The notes under the pieces: model-generated
Told to the model about the DNA's origin: nothing
The model's database searches: none
The model's input: the letters and a program-made list of their open reading frames with translations, nothing else
Part shown: positions 22,014 through 29,584 of the stretch, piece by piece
Layout: each line of letters begins with the position of its first letter
How positions within the stretch are numbered: the stretch's first letter is position 1
Assembly (NCBI GenBank): GCA_018241425.1
Contig: JAFEDU010000011.1
Coordinates: forward strand, 1-33,178
Length of the DNA: 33,178 nucleotides
Source of the DNA: Pseudomonadota bacterium
GTDB taxonomy: Bacteria; Pseudomonadota; Gammaproteobacteria; Steroidobacterales; Steroidobacteraceae
Direction of reading: 5' to 3'
Program-made: the position numbers and the translations under genes

Positions 22014-22973
22014 TCAGTGACTCGCCGCTCTTTCAGATGGAAACACCTCGATCTCCGGCCTCCCCTGCGCTCGTTCCAAGGCGGCTGAAAGCGTCGACCA
22101 GTGGCTACCTCCAAAAACCACGAGAACTGACTCTCCGCTGCCCAGGCGGTCCCGGATAAGCCGCAGAAGATGCTCGTCGCGCACATGCATCTGTGCTTGC
22201 TTAAGGCGGGCAACAGGCGAAGCTACGCCCGGTTCGTCCCGACGGGTCGCGTCGGCATCGTTCAGCCAATCCACGCCGAACATCTCCCGATACTGCGCCT
22301 GAAACTGAAGCCAGGACGGTGGTGTGATCGCGTACTGATCCTTTAGCCATTGCGCCGCGGTGCTGTAGTTCGCTTCAGCCCCGGTCACATCCCCTGCCTT
22401 CAGGTCACCCGAGCGTAAGGACTGACCCAGCGTACCGACCAGGTATGCGAAGGCAAAATCCGCGTCGGTGAATCCGCTGCGAATGACTCCCTCGCGCTCT
22501 TCGGTCCGACTCGGTTCGCCTCCAATGAACGGAATTCCACGAGCGAGCGCGAGGGATGCGGCATACATCCCCTCGCTCCTCGAGAATTGGTCCGCATCGG
22601 CGGTCCCATATCTCTGAGCGGCCTTAACGAGAGGAGCCGGGTTCTCGCCCATCGCCGTCGGGAACCCTTCGAGAATGACGATAGCGGCCGCGCTTGATGA
22701 AAAGGCCGTTCTCACCGCTTTCATGGTAGGAGCGGATGGATCGAACGCATGGTGTACCGCCACGAAGGTCAGCTTTCGGAGACCGTGACGGTAGCGAGCA
22801 ATGAACGGGACCGCCTCGATGCATCGCTTGGGACACCAGGGCTGCAGCCGGGCGTCGAGGTCGGGGATGTAGAAGGGAATAGGATCTTCGGCCGCGGCGA
22901 TCTCAGCGTAGAGGGCCGCACTGATCCCGAGCCCCAGCGCTAGCCATGCGGCCTTCACCCGGCTCCTCTTCAT
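22014..22973 (-). CDS. exported TIKI/TraB-superfamily-like protein (319 aa)
   Basis: Has a signal peptide (AAWLALGLGISAALYAEIAA). The mature domain shows an ordered set of motifs: KLTFVAVHHAFDPSAPTMKA (near residue 75), IVILEGFPTAMGENPAPL (near 100), IPFIGGEPSRTEEREGVI (near 150), RDEHLLRLIRDRL and the C-terminal ESVLVVFGGSHWSTLSAALE. The HH, E, GGEPS, RDEH and GxSH positions match the conserved His/Glu/Arg layout of the TIKI/TraB/EreA-like metalloenzyme superfamily. It should act in the periplasm. The exact clade and substrate are not clear. It is convergent with the LspA-like gene and follows the Bax-inhibitor gene on the same strand after a 37-base gap. Confidence 0.7.
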   Translation of the reverse strand: MKRSRVKAAWLALGLGISAALYAEIAAAEDPIPFYIPDLDARLQPWCPKRCIEAVPFIARYRHGLRKLTFVAVHHAFDPSAPTMKAVRTAFSSSAAAIVILEGFPTAMGENPAPLVKAAQRYGTADADQFSRSEGMYAASLALARGIPFIGGEPSRTEEREGVIRSGFTDADFAFAYLVGTLGQSLRSGDLKAGDVTGAEANYSTAAQWLKDQYAITPPSWLQFQAQYREMFGVDWLNDADATRRDEPGVASPVARLKQAQMHVRDEHLLRLIRDRLGSGESVLVVFGGSHWSTLSAALERAQGRPEIEVFPSERAASH

Positions 22974-23010
22974 GCCGTAGCGAGCTCCGCCAAGTTGACG
23001 TAGCGGCGTA

Positions 23011-23763
23011 CTAGCGACGCTTACCGAGCAGTCGGATGATCTCCAGATAAAGCCACACGAGGGTCACCACGAGACCAAAGGCGGAGTACCACTCCATGTA
23101 TTTCGGGCTGCGCTGCGCGACCCCGTTGGCGATGAAGTCGAAGTCCATGACCAGGTTGAGCGCAGCGATCGTCACGACAAACAGGCTGAAGACAATCCCG
23201 AGAGTGCCGCCCTCGTGAATCATCGCGATCGGGTGACCCAGCCATGCCAGGACGAGGTCCACGATGTACAGCAACGCGATCCCGCCTGTTGCTCCCACAA
23301 CACCGGCCTTAAAACGCTCCGTTACCCGGATCAGTCCAAAGCGGTAAGCCGCGAGCATGGCTCCGAGAACCCCAAACGTCAGGCCGACGGCCTGGATGGC
23401 GATACCGGGTTGGCGCGCCTCATAGAGTGCGGAGATCCCACCAACGGCCAACCCCTCGAGTATCGCGTACGCCGGAGAAAGATACGGCGCGAGAGGCTTA
23501 TTGAAGGTCGTCACGAGTGCGATGACGAGGCCCCCGACTGCACCGACGATCACGTAGATCCCAACGTTCGCAGTGCTTGGGGAGACGAAGTACAGATTCC
23601 ACACGTAGCCGGCGCCCGCGACAACCAGCGCCAGGAGCATCGCCGTTTTGTTGATCGTCCCCGCAAGAGTCATCGGATTATCTGACGCGGGCAGACCGTC
23701 AAAGGTGCTTGAGGACAGCGCAGGATTTCCTGACTTCATCACGCTGCGGTCATCGGTCGACAT
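23011..23763 (-). CDS. Bax inhibitor-1/YccA-family membrane protein
   Basis: A 250-residue protein with a hydrophilic N-terminus (about 35 residues, with NPALSSSTFDGL, as seen in the BaxI_1/PF12811 subgroup) and seven hydrophobic segments. These include TAMLLALVVAGAGYVWNLYF, VGIYVIVGAVGGLVIALVTT, LSPAYAILEGLAVGGISALY, GLTFGVLGAMLAAYRFGLIR, TGGIALLYIVDLVLAWLG, GIVFSLFVVTIAALNLVMDF and a last one ending LVWLYLEIIRLLGKRR. The AYAILEGL.vGgiS and LvmDFdfI..G motifs are typical. The family is linked to membrane calcium leak and stress. The ATG at 23763 is used; an internal ATG at 23739 is the alternative. Confidence 0.92.
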   Translation of the reverse strand: MSTDDRSVMKSGNPALSSSTFDGLPASDNPMTLAGTINKTAMLLALVVAGAGYVWNLYFVSPSTANVGIYVIVGAVGGLVIALVTTFNKPLAPYLSPAYAILEGLAVGGISALYEARQPGIAIQAVGLTFGVLGAMLAAYRFGLIRVTERFKAGVVGATGGIALLYIVDLVLAWLGHPIAMIHEGGTLGIVFSLFVVTIAALNLVMDFDFIANGVAQRSPKYMEWYSAFGLVVTLVWLYLEIIRLLGKRR

Positions 23764-24319
23764 GACTTCACTTCTCTTTCACGGGAGGGCTTCGGCAATT
23801 TTGCCGTGCCTGTGCAGGGTTGTTTGCGGTCTTGCGGATCTCTGGCGGCCATCGAGCACCCTGTGCCGCGTTGATCTGCGACTTCGGCTTTCTGGATTTC
23901 GCATCTTCCCTTTTCGCTTAACCGTCTTTGCGGGAGTCTTGTTACAGGAAGCTACCGGAGGTAGAGGCAGGCAGCATAACCCATTGGTTTTATTATATAA
24001 AACGACGGTTTCGCGGAGGGATGCAACGGAAACCCGAGAGAGTTGCCGCGCTAGGACGGGAGCGATGGACCGCGTCAGACGTGAGAGATGCAACGGGGGT
24101 GCCCTCCCCTCCCCTACTCAGCTTCTGTTGCCTCAATGACTTAGGTCTCAGGCGTGAGAGATGTAACGCCCTCCCCTCCCCCGTCCCGCGGTCCGCAATA
24201 ACTGCACAAATTCCCGAGAAATCCGCCGGCACCGCCCGACCTCGAGATCGATGCGGCGTGAGAGTTGCGACGCCCGGGGGACGCCGAGGGATCTGCAGGG
24301 ACGACGGTGGAGGAGCGGA
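23764..24319. other. oriV: iteron-type replication origin (oriV) candidate
   Basis: A gene-free 556-base stretch just downstream of repA. An AT-rich palindrome, GTTTTAT-TAT-ATAAAAC (23987-24003), precedes five related 17-mers with consensus GCGTGAGAGATGCAACG: 24013-24028 (one base short), 24034-24050, 24079-24095, 24152-24168 and 24256-24272. The third to fifth are the best matches. The spacing widens from about 21 to 104 bases, so phasing is loose. A 14-base palindrome, CGGCAATTTTGCCG, lies at 23793-23806. AT-rich DNA plus iterons beside a RepA_C-type gene is the usual plasmid origin layout. A plus-strand frame crosses the area but has no protein-like features. Confidence 0.75.
24013..24272 (+). 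repeat. five iteron-like 17-bp direct repeats
   Basis: Individual copies: 24079-24095 ACGTGAGAGATGCAACG, 24152-24168 GCGTGAGAGATGTAACG, 24256-24272 GCGTGAGAGTTGCGACG, plus more degenerate 24013-24028 and 24034-24050. All are in the same orientation. They are the expected binding sites for the adjacent initiator. Confidence 0.72.
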
Positions 24320-25480
24320 TCAGCGCGGGGCGCTGACGGCGTCGCTCGGGACGTGGGGCTTCGAGGGAAGGAGCGTCACACCGCCCTCCCCTGCGTTGAG
24401 TTTCGCTTCCGGGTACACCTTGAGGACGCGCTTCAGTGAGTCGGTGAAGAAGCGCCGGAAGAAGCGCAGTTCTGCGTAGTCGTGACCGAACTGTGCGGAG
24501 AGCTGCGGCCAGGAGATGACGCTCGGGCGCTTGAGGGCGAAGAGTCGGTGCACGAGCCACGCGTAGACATCGAGGTCCATCGGGCTCTTGCGCAGCTGCC
24601 TAATCGCCTTCGTCGAGAGCGGCGCCGATCGCTCGAGGATCGAGTCGTAGAGGACCGGTGAAAGTACGAGCGTGCTGCCCTGCCCTATCCCGTCCTCGTC
24701 CCACCAGAGGCGCGCCTCTTCCACGAAGAGCGCCTGGCGGATGTGCAGGCCCGCGCGTCCATTGGCATCGCGGATGTTCTCGTCGATCGAGAGCGCGCAG
24801 TGGATGAGACGCAGCAGCTGGTTCGCGTAGACGCGCAGCGAGCCCCGCTCGCCGCGCGTGATCGGCACATCGAGCAGTCGCAGAAACTCGTGCACGCTGC
24901 GGCCGAGATAGATCTCAGGCGACTTCGTGCGGATCGCTTCGGAGGCGCAGTAGATCGTCAGGAGCCGCGCCGGGACGCCATACGGCAGTCCCGTCTCCGG
25001 GCGCGCCGTGGAGAGCGTCAGCTCGAGCCAGCCGTTGCGGCGCGTGAAGACGGTTTGCGTGCCGGGATCCGCGTGCGGAAACGAACACTGAATCAGCGGC
25101 ACGTACTGGAAGGAAATCCCCTCCGCAAAGTCCTCAACGGGCGGCGCGACCGCCGCCGCAGGTGCAGGGGTCGGCGCCGCGGGAATCTTGTTGAGCGCGC
25201 GGGACGCGACCGCCAGGGCGGTCGGTGGCATCGTCGGTCCGGTCGGGCGCCCTCCTCCGCTGCGTGCGAAGATCGCCGCGCGCAGTCGCGGATCGATGGT
25301 CACGGACGCAAAGATTTCTGGCGCAACTTGAGGGAAATGCGTGCGCACGAGCTCGGGGGCAAAACCCGCCCTCAGGAGCTGGTCGACCGTGCGCTCGGGC
25401 GTGAGTCGGACGTCGGCGAAGATCCGGAGAGCCTTTTCAAAGGCTTCCGTGACGCTCAGACTCTCCGTTGGATTCCCCAT
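24320..25480 (-). CDS. repA: plasmid replication initiator, RepA_C family
   Basis: A 386-residue product. Residues about 1-70 are helical. A Pro/Ala/Thr-rich linker (about 75-115) leads to the RepA_C domain (PF04796 type), with ISFQYVPLIQCSFPHADPGT, WLELTLSTARPETGLPYGVP, ARLLTIYCASEAIRTKSPEI, YLGRSVHEFLRLLDVPITRG and LDVYAWLVHRLFALKRP. It should bind the iterons at 24013-24272 and start replication. It is divergent from parA with 110 bases between the starts, and its stop overlaps a 7-bp hairpin (24320-24336). No good ribosome site precedes the ATG. Similar initiators occur on plasmids of Xanthomonas and relatives. Confidence 0.92.
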   Translation of the reverse strand: MGNPTESLSVTEAFEKALRIFADVRLTPERTVDQLLRAGFAPELVRTHFPQVAPEIFASVTIDPRLRAAIFARSGGGRPTGPTMPPTALAVASRALNKIPAAPTPAPAAAVAPPVEDFAEGISFQYVPLIQCSFPHADPGTQTVFTRRNGWLELTLSTARPETGLPYGVPARLLTIYCASEAIRTKSPEIYLGRSVHEFLRLLDVPITRGERGSLRVYANQLLRLIHCALSIDENIRDANGRAGLHIRQALFVEEARLWWDEDGIGQGSTLVLSPVLYDSILERSAPLSTKAIRQLRKSPMDLDVYAWLVHRLFALKRPSVISWPQLSAQFGHDYAELRFFRRFFTDSLKRVLKVYPEAKLNAGEGGVTLLPSKPHVPSDAVSAPR

Positions 25481-25590
25481 GCGTGCTTTCGCGGCAGACC
25501 GATCGTGATTCTACGATGGCTGCATGCACGCATATCTGGTAATTTCGCCCAGAAATCCGTGTGCGCCGCAAGCTCCTTGGGGAGATCAGT

Positions 25591-26766
25591 GTGCCAGCCA
25601 TTCCGGCCCTTGACAAGCTAGAGACCATCCTCGCTAGCAGCGAGAGCTTCCTGCAGAAGATGCACGAGCTCGGCGCCGACCCGCATCAGCGCAAGGTGAT
25701 GCAGCGGCTCTTTAGCCCCTCAGAGGCCGCTGAGATGGTGGGTCGGGACCGTACGACCCTGGCCCGGGCGGAGCCGGAGATCGGGCTCGAGCCGCCGGCG
25801 CGCAACCCCGGGAACAATCGCAGGGTGGGCTACAGCCTCGAGCAGATCCAGGCCTTCCGTAAGCACTTTGGGACGCTGCCGTGGCGCGATCCGGCCTCGG
25901 ATCCGGCGCTCGTGATCGCGTGTCAGAACTTCAAGGGCGGGGTAGGGAAGTCGACCACCTGCGTGAACTTCGCGCACTACCTGGCCATCAAGGGCTATCG
26001 GGTCCTGGTCATCGATGCGGACAGCCAGGCGACCACGACCTCCATGTTCGGCTATGTGCCGGATGCGGACATTACCCAGGACGCAACGATTCTTCCGTAC
26101 CTCGCGAGCGAGCAGAAGTCGCTCGCGTATGCGGTGCGGCCGACGTACTTCCCTGGGATCGACCTGGTGCCCGCGTGTCTCGCGCTCTATGAAGCCGAGA
26201 TCGCGATGGTCATGCGGGTCGGCGGGCAGGCGACCCGCGACCAGCGTGTGGCGTTTTTCAGCGAGCTCAAGTACGGCATCCAGAGCGTCTCGGACGCCTA
26301 CGACGTCGTGCTGATCGACAGCCCGCCGGGCTTAGGAATGATTTCGATCAACGTGCTGATGGCGGCGGATTCGCTCCTGGTGCCGTCGGCCGCCAAGATG
26401 TTCGACTTCTCGAGCACCGTGCAATTCTTCCGGATGCTGCACGCGTACATCGCGCAGCTGGACCCCCACAAGACCTACCGCTGGATCACGGTGCTGACGA
26501 CGCTGTTCGACCGGCGCTACGAGACTCAGAAGCAATTCTTCGAGGTCATGCGGGCGTGCTTCGGGGAGTCGGTATTCCAGCGCGTGTTCTTTCATTCGAG
26601 CGCGGTGATCAATTCGGCCGCGCAGTTCACGACACCGTTCGAGCAGGCGAAGCCGGACCGCCAGGTGCTGCAGATGATGGACAGCGTGTTCTCCGAAGTG
26701 GAGCTCGCGATCCTGCGGGAGTGGCCGTCAAAGGCCGCGGCGTTGAGCCAGCAGGGGATCACCTGA
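25591..26766 (+). CDS. parA: ParA-type partition ATPase
   Basis: I chose the GTG at 25591 because GGGGAG ends 6 bases before it; an earlier in-frame GTG at 25561 lacks such a site. The product is 391 aa. Residues about 40-95 form a MerR/HTH-like DNA-binding segment (FSPSEAAEMVGRDRTTLARA, then RRVGYSLEQIQAFR). The deviant Walker A is NFKGGVGKSTT (115-123), followed by LVIDADSQATTTSMFG (Walker A' region) and DVVLIDSPPGLGMI (Walker B). This is a type Ia ParA, which usually also represses its own operon through the N-terminal HTH. It lies directly upstream of parB, with palindromes between them. Confidence 0.95.
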   Translation: MPAIPALDKLETILASSESFLQKMHELGADPHQRKVMQRLFSPSEAAEMVGRDRTTLARAEPEIGLEPPARNPGNNRRVGYSLEQIQAFRKHFGTLPWRDPASDPALVIACQNFKGGVGKSTTCVNFAHYLAIKGYRVLVIDADSQATTTSMFGYVPDADITQDATILPYLASEQKSLAYAVRPTYFPGIDLVPACLALYEAEIAMVMRVGGQATRDQRVAFFSELKYGIQSVSDAYDVVLIDSPPGLGMISINVLMAADSLLVPSAAKMFDFSSTVQFFRMLHAYIAQLDPHKTYRWITVLTTLFDRRYETQKQFFEVMRACFGESVFQRVFFHSSAVINSAAQFTTPFEQAKPDRQVLQMMDSVFSEVELAILREWPSKAAALSQQGIT

Positions 26767-26786
26767 GGGAGGAGGAGGGCGCTGAA

Positions 26787-26836
26787 GTTTCCTCAGGAAA
26801 CTAGCGCTTGCCAGGGGCTGGGTTTCCTCTGGAAAC
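26787..26836. promoter_or_regulatory. parS: paired palindromes: parS/operator candidate
   Basis: GTTTCCTCAGGAAAC (26787-26801) and GTTTCCTCTGGAAAC (26822-26836) are near-identical 15-base inverted repeats, GTTTCC-N3-GGAAAC, with centres 35 bases apart. They lie in the 137-base parA-parB gap. Outer GCGC pairs (26779-26782 and 26804-26807) extend the first. This fits a ParB-binding centromere or an autoregulatory operator; sequence alone cannot separate the two. Confidence 0.65.
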
Positions 26837-26848
26837 ATGAGTAACCTA

Positions 26849-26883
26849 TTGATAGTTATGATTAAAATGGTACTCTAGGTACC
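26849..26883 (+). promoter_or_regulatory. parB promoter with overlapping palindrome
   Basis: TTGATA (26849-26854) and TACTCT (26871-26876), 16 bases apart, make a plausible sigma-70 promoter in an AT-rich patch. The -10 element sits inside the inverted repeat GGTAC-TCTAG-GTACC (26869-26883), so a bound repressor would block it. Confidence 0.45.
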
Positions 26884-26903
26884 TTGAGATTCGGGAGGCC
26901 GAC

Positions 26904-27881
26904 ATGGCATCGAAAATCCTGGGCGGGGCCAATCTGGGGGACATCGCCCGGCAGGTGAAGGAGCGGGCGGCCCCATCGCCCGTGGAGCGTCCGGGGGGCG
27001 GACGGCCGGTCATGGCGGTCGCGGAGCTCGCGATCACGGGACGCACGCCGCCGCCGCTCGAGCGCGAGAACATCTTCTCGGTGGACCCCAAGCGGGTGCG
27101 GCCCTGGAAGTATCACAACCGCACGGAGGCCTGGTACACGCGCGAGCGGTGCCAGGATCTCATCGAGTCGATCGCCAAGGACGAGCAGCAGGAGCCGGCG
27201 CTCGCCCGAAAGCTCGTGGGTGATCCGAACTTCGACTACGAGCTCATCTACGGCATGCGGCGTCGGTACGCGTGCGAGGTGCTCAACCGGAAACTGAAGG
27301 TGCGCGTGGTGGAGGCGGACGACACGCGCGCCGCGGTCCTCATGCACATCGAGAATGCGGACCGCCAGGACATCACGCCGATGGAGCGGGCGCTGTCGTT
27401 CCTGACCCAGATCGAAGCGAAGATCTTCGCCACCCAGGACGCGCTCAGTGAGGCGATCGGGCTGTCGAAGGGGCAAGTCGCCAAGATGCTCAAAGCCGCC
27501 CAGCTGATGCGCCAGGCGACCATCGGCGCGCTGTTCGCCGACAAGAGCGCGGTGCCCATCGCCCAGGCCTACAACCTCTCGACCTTGCTCGAGCGGCCGG
27601 GCGCCAAGGAAGTGATCCTGCAGGCGGCGAAGAATCTGGGGAAGGACGGCGCGGTGCACCGGCCCCCCGGAGAAATCCTGCGGCACCTCGCCACGAGTCT
27701 CGACCGGTCGAAGAAATTCACGCCCGTGCAGAAGCAGTACAACGTGGGCGCCGCCCGGCGCGTGACCGTCACGCGCAATTCGAAGGGCAAGGTGACTTTC
27801 GCGTTTCCTCAGGGGCTCGAGGGCGTGGATCCCAAGGAGGTCCTGGCGGCCGTGGAGCAGATCGTGAAGGACCTGGGGTAG
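26904..27881 (+). CDS. parB: ParB-family partition protein
   Basis: A 325-residue product with GGGAGG about 5-6 bases before the ATG. The N-terminal ~45 residues (KILGGANLGDIARQVKERAA) should contact ParA. The ParB/Srx-like region starts near 58 (VDPKRVRPWKYHNR) and continues with LIESIAKDEQQEPALARKL, YELIYGMRRRYACEVLNRKL and VLMHIENADRQDITPMERAL, the last equivalent to the .E..qR.dl.p.E.A motif. The helix-turn-helix is near 175-200 (DALSEAIGLSKGQVAKMLKA). The C-terminal part would dimerise. It works with ParA and the palindromes upstream for plasmid segregation. Confidence 0.93.
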   Translation: MASKILGGANLGDIARQVKERAAPSPVERPGGGRPVMAVAELAITGRTPPPLERENIFSVDPKRVRPWKYHNRTEAWYTRERCQDLIESIAKDEQQEPALARKLVGDPNFDYELIYGMRRRYACEVLNRKLKVRVVEADDTRAAVLMHIENADRQDITPMERALSFLTQIEAKIFATQDALSEAIGLSKGQVAKMLKAAQLMRQATIGALFADKSAVPIAQAYNLSTLLERPGAKEVILQAAKNLGKDGAVHRPPGEILRHLATSLDRSKKFTPVQKQYNVGAARRVTVTRNSKGKVTFAFPQGLEGVDPKEVLAAVEQIVKDLG

Positions 27882-27997
27882 GGGAGCGCGGCCTTATGTC
27901 AAGCGCACGGCTGACTGGTCCATCGGCTCATTTCTGGGCCATATCGCATCCGAAATGGCCACTATTGGCTCAATACCGTTCCAATAGTTAACGCAAT

Positions 27998-28016
27998 CGT
28001 CAACTCTCAGTTGACG
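27998..28016. promoter_or_regulatory. operator-like palindrome upstream of TA-like pair
   Basis: CGTCAACTCTCAGTTGACG is a perfect 8-bp inverted repeat around 3 bases, 28 bases before the GTG of the 124-aa gene. It lies in AT-richer DNA between parB and that gene. It is a natural binding site for the XRE regulator encoded two genes on. Confidence 0.55.
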
Positions 28017-28043
28017 TAGAAATCAACTAAGCGCAGAATTCCC

Positions 28044-28418
28044 GTGGCTGAAGACGAGGACAGCGATGAGCTCCCGATACGGTTGCCGCGCGTACCGCAG
28101 CTCGCCAACGAGATGCGCAAAGCCCTCACCGGCATGCCGGATCGCATGCGCGCCGAGATCTCGTTTGAGTTCAAGAAGTGGCAGGCCACTCAGCGAGACG
28201 GGCGGGAAGTGCTGGGCGTACTAAACGAACGCTACGACCTGTGGGTCTTTGAATGTGCTTCCCCCGCGCCCTGGATTGCAGCGGGGTTCGATACGAAGGA
28301 GGGCGCGCTGATATTGGGTGCTCTCCTGCCGCGGGACGTGGCGGTGGACGCTTGGAACTGCGCCGCGCACCTGGCCCGCGCGCTCGGCGAGGAAGTGACC
28401 TCACTTAAGATCTACTAG
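28044..28418 (+). CDS. hypothetical protein, possible toxin of a TA-like pair (124 aa)
   Basis: Starts at the GTG at 28044, without a visible ribosome site. The product is soluble. It has an acidic N-terminus (AEDEDSDELPIRLP), a basic helical part (QLANEMRKALTGMPDRMRAE) and a C-terminal half with ERYDLWVFECASPAPWIAAG and FDTKEGALILGALLPRDVAV. The order 'about 120-aa protein, 22-base gap, XRE protein' is that of HigBA-like modules, and the W.FE.....P.IA.GF block loosely recalls HigB-type strands. The catalytic pattern of RelE/HigB is not clear, so the toxin role is only a hypothesis. Confidence 0.7.
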   Translation: MAEDEDSDELPIRLPRVPQLANEMRKALTGMPDRMRAEISFEFKKWQATQRDGREVLGVLNERYDLWVFECASPAPWIAAGFDTKEGALILGALLPRDVAVDAWNCAAHLARALGEEVTSLKIY

Positions 28419-28440
28419 GTTCTGGAGCAGGAGCGACCCC

Positions 28441-28932
28441 ATGGAATTTCAACGCCGGCCGTTCTCGGTGCCCGAGGACCCGAAGTCCCAAAAGCCGCCG
28501 GCCGAATCCGCACACCCGCAGACCGGCTCGTTCGATGAGCTGCAGCGGCAGTGGCTGCAGGATTCCGAGTACCGTCGCCTGTGGGAGGCGACTGCCCCGA
28601 AGCGGGCGATCGCCCTCGCTTTGGTGCGCCTGCGCAAGCAGGCACAACTTACGCAGTCGGATGTCGCGCAGCGCGCGGGCTGGAATAAGGCCTTCGTGTC
28701 CCGGCTGGAAGGGGCAGGGGGCTCAATCCCGGATACGACGACCCTGGCGCGCTACGCGGAGGCCTGTGGGCGATCCGTCGGACTCGTCTTCCTGGACGTC
28801 GAGGCGGACCAGGCGCAGGTGATTGACGCCGTGACGCTGGCGGCTCCGGCGGCGGCCGCGCATCCGTTTGAGCGTTTGCGAGGCGATGCCTGGACGCTCC
28901 CTGAGATCCCGGTCGCCGAAGCCAAAACCTGA
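28441..28932 (+). CDS. XRE-family helix-turn-helix regulator (possible antitoxin)
   Basis: A 163-residue product with AGGAG about 7 bases before the ATG. After a disordered Pro/Gln-rich N-terminus, residues about 55-115 form an HTH_XRE domain: ALALVRLRKQAQLTQSDVAQ, RAGWNKAFVSRLEGAGGSIP and TTTLARYAEACGRSVGLVFL. The Q.DVA...G....VSRLE pattern is standard. An Ala/Pro-rich tail follows. It is probably the repressor and antitoxin of the upstream gene, acting on the palindrome at 27998-28016. Confidence 0.85.
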   Translation: MEFQRRPFSVPEDPKSQKPPAESAHPQTGSFDELQRQWLQDSEYRRLWEATAPKRAIALALVRLRKQAQLTQSDVAQRAGWNKAFVSRLEGAGGSIPDTTTLARYAEACGRSVGLVFLDVEADQAQVIDAVTLAAPAAAAHPFERLRGDAWTLPEIPVAEAKT

Positions 28933-28955
28933 GCCCTTCCGGCGCTGCGGGGACC

Positions 28956-29264
28956 ATGAAGCTGCTGGCCGATATTTTGGCTTTTGCCAGTGCGGCATTC
29001 CTGGCCGGTCCCGCCTGGTACTTCAACCACTACGCCCATCTGGCTTCTCGGGCTTCGCTTGAGAAAATCCGGATCGAGGATCCCGAAGTCGCGGCCGCCT
29101 TCCGGCGCACGGAGGCCAAGCTCGCAAAGTTGCGCGACCAGTGGACCTGGAAGAAGGCCTGGTGTCTGCATCTGGGCACCGCGGCAGGCCTCCTCGCGAC
29201 GCTCTTGGCCGTGATCAACAGCGTCAGCGAGTGGCTTCATCAGGCTGCGCCGCACGTCGGCTGA
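28956..29264 (+). CDS. small membrane protein (102 aa)
   Basis: Begins 23 bases after the XRE gene, with GGGGA just before the ATG. Two hydrophobic segments flank a charged helical middle: LLADILAFASAAFLAGPAWY (residues 3-22) and HLGTAAGLLATLLAVINSVS (about 73-92). The middle (EKIRIEDPEVAAAFRRTEAK, then LAKLRDQW) is probably a cytosolic coiled coil. No family recognised. An inverted repeat, GTTCCAC/GTGGAAC (29268-29274 and 29294-29300, 19-base loop), follows the stop and could be a weak terminator or operator. Confidence 0.7.
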   Translation: MKLLADILAFASAAFLAGPAWYFNHYAHLASRASLEKIRIEDPEVAAAFRRTEAKLAKLRDQWTWKKAWCLHLGTAAGLLATLLAVINSVSEWLHQAAPHVG

Positions 29265-29347
29265 AACGTTCCACGTGTATCTCCTTAATCGCTGTGGAAC
29301 TTGTGAGTTCAATTGCCTGAAGACACGATGAGAGTGAGCGGCCACTC

Positions 29348-29575
29348 ATGACAGAGCCCAATGAGATCGAAGCGCTGATCGAGCAGGCTCGGACGATGGT
29401 TCGAGAGTCCGGGGATCTCGAGAATTTCGACAGCGACGCCGGGGTGCGTCAGTGGCTCGAGCGCCCGCTGCCGGCGCTCGGGGGGCGAGCCCCGCGGGAA
29501 TTCATGGCGACCGCGGAAGGAAGAGCTCGGATCTCAGACCTTCTCGCACAGCAGCAGTCCGGCGCGTATGCCTAA
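29348..29575 (+). CDS. MbcA/ParS/Xre-type antitoxin toxin-binding domain protein (75 aa)
   Basis: The C-terminal half matches the toxin-binding domain of RES/Xre antitoxins (PF09722, DUF2384): VRQWLERPLPALGGRAPREF, then MATAEGRARISDLLAQQQSG. The hallmark is W....PlpaLgg..P.efl.T..G...V..lL. The protein is only 75 aa, so the usual N-terminal DNA-binding helix-turn-helix is absent, and the RES-domain toxin that normally follows is not there either. The next gene is a YecA-like protein 9 bases on. It may be an orphan antitoxin domain that binds a toxin elsewhere, or it may have a new partner. Confidence 0.78.
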   Translation: MTEPNEIEALIEQARTMVRESGDLENFDSDAGVRQWLERPLPALGGRAPREFMATAEGRARISDLLAQQQSGAYA

Positions 29576-29584
29576 GGCGATGCG

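Noticed and set aside
23928..24479. Plus-strand frame through the origin region
   Set aside because: It is made of iterons and flanking DNA and overlaps the 3' part of repA. The translation is low-complexity without domains.
24743..25621. Long plus-strand frame antisense to repA
   Set aside because: It is a high-GC shadow of repA, whose RepA_C motifs are clear. The antisense translation is Arg-rich.
29268..29300. Inverted repeat GTTCCAC/GTGGAAC as a rho-independent terminator
   Set aside because: The loop is 19 bases and no T-run follows, so it is not called as a terminator.
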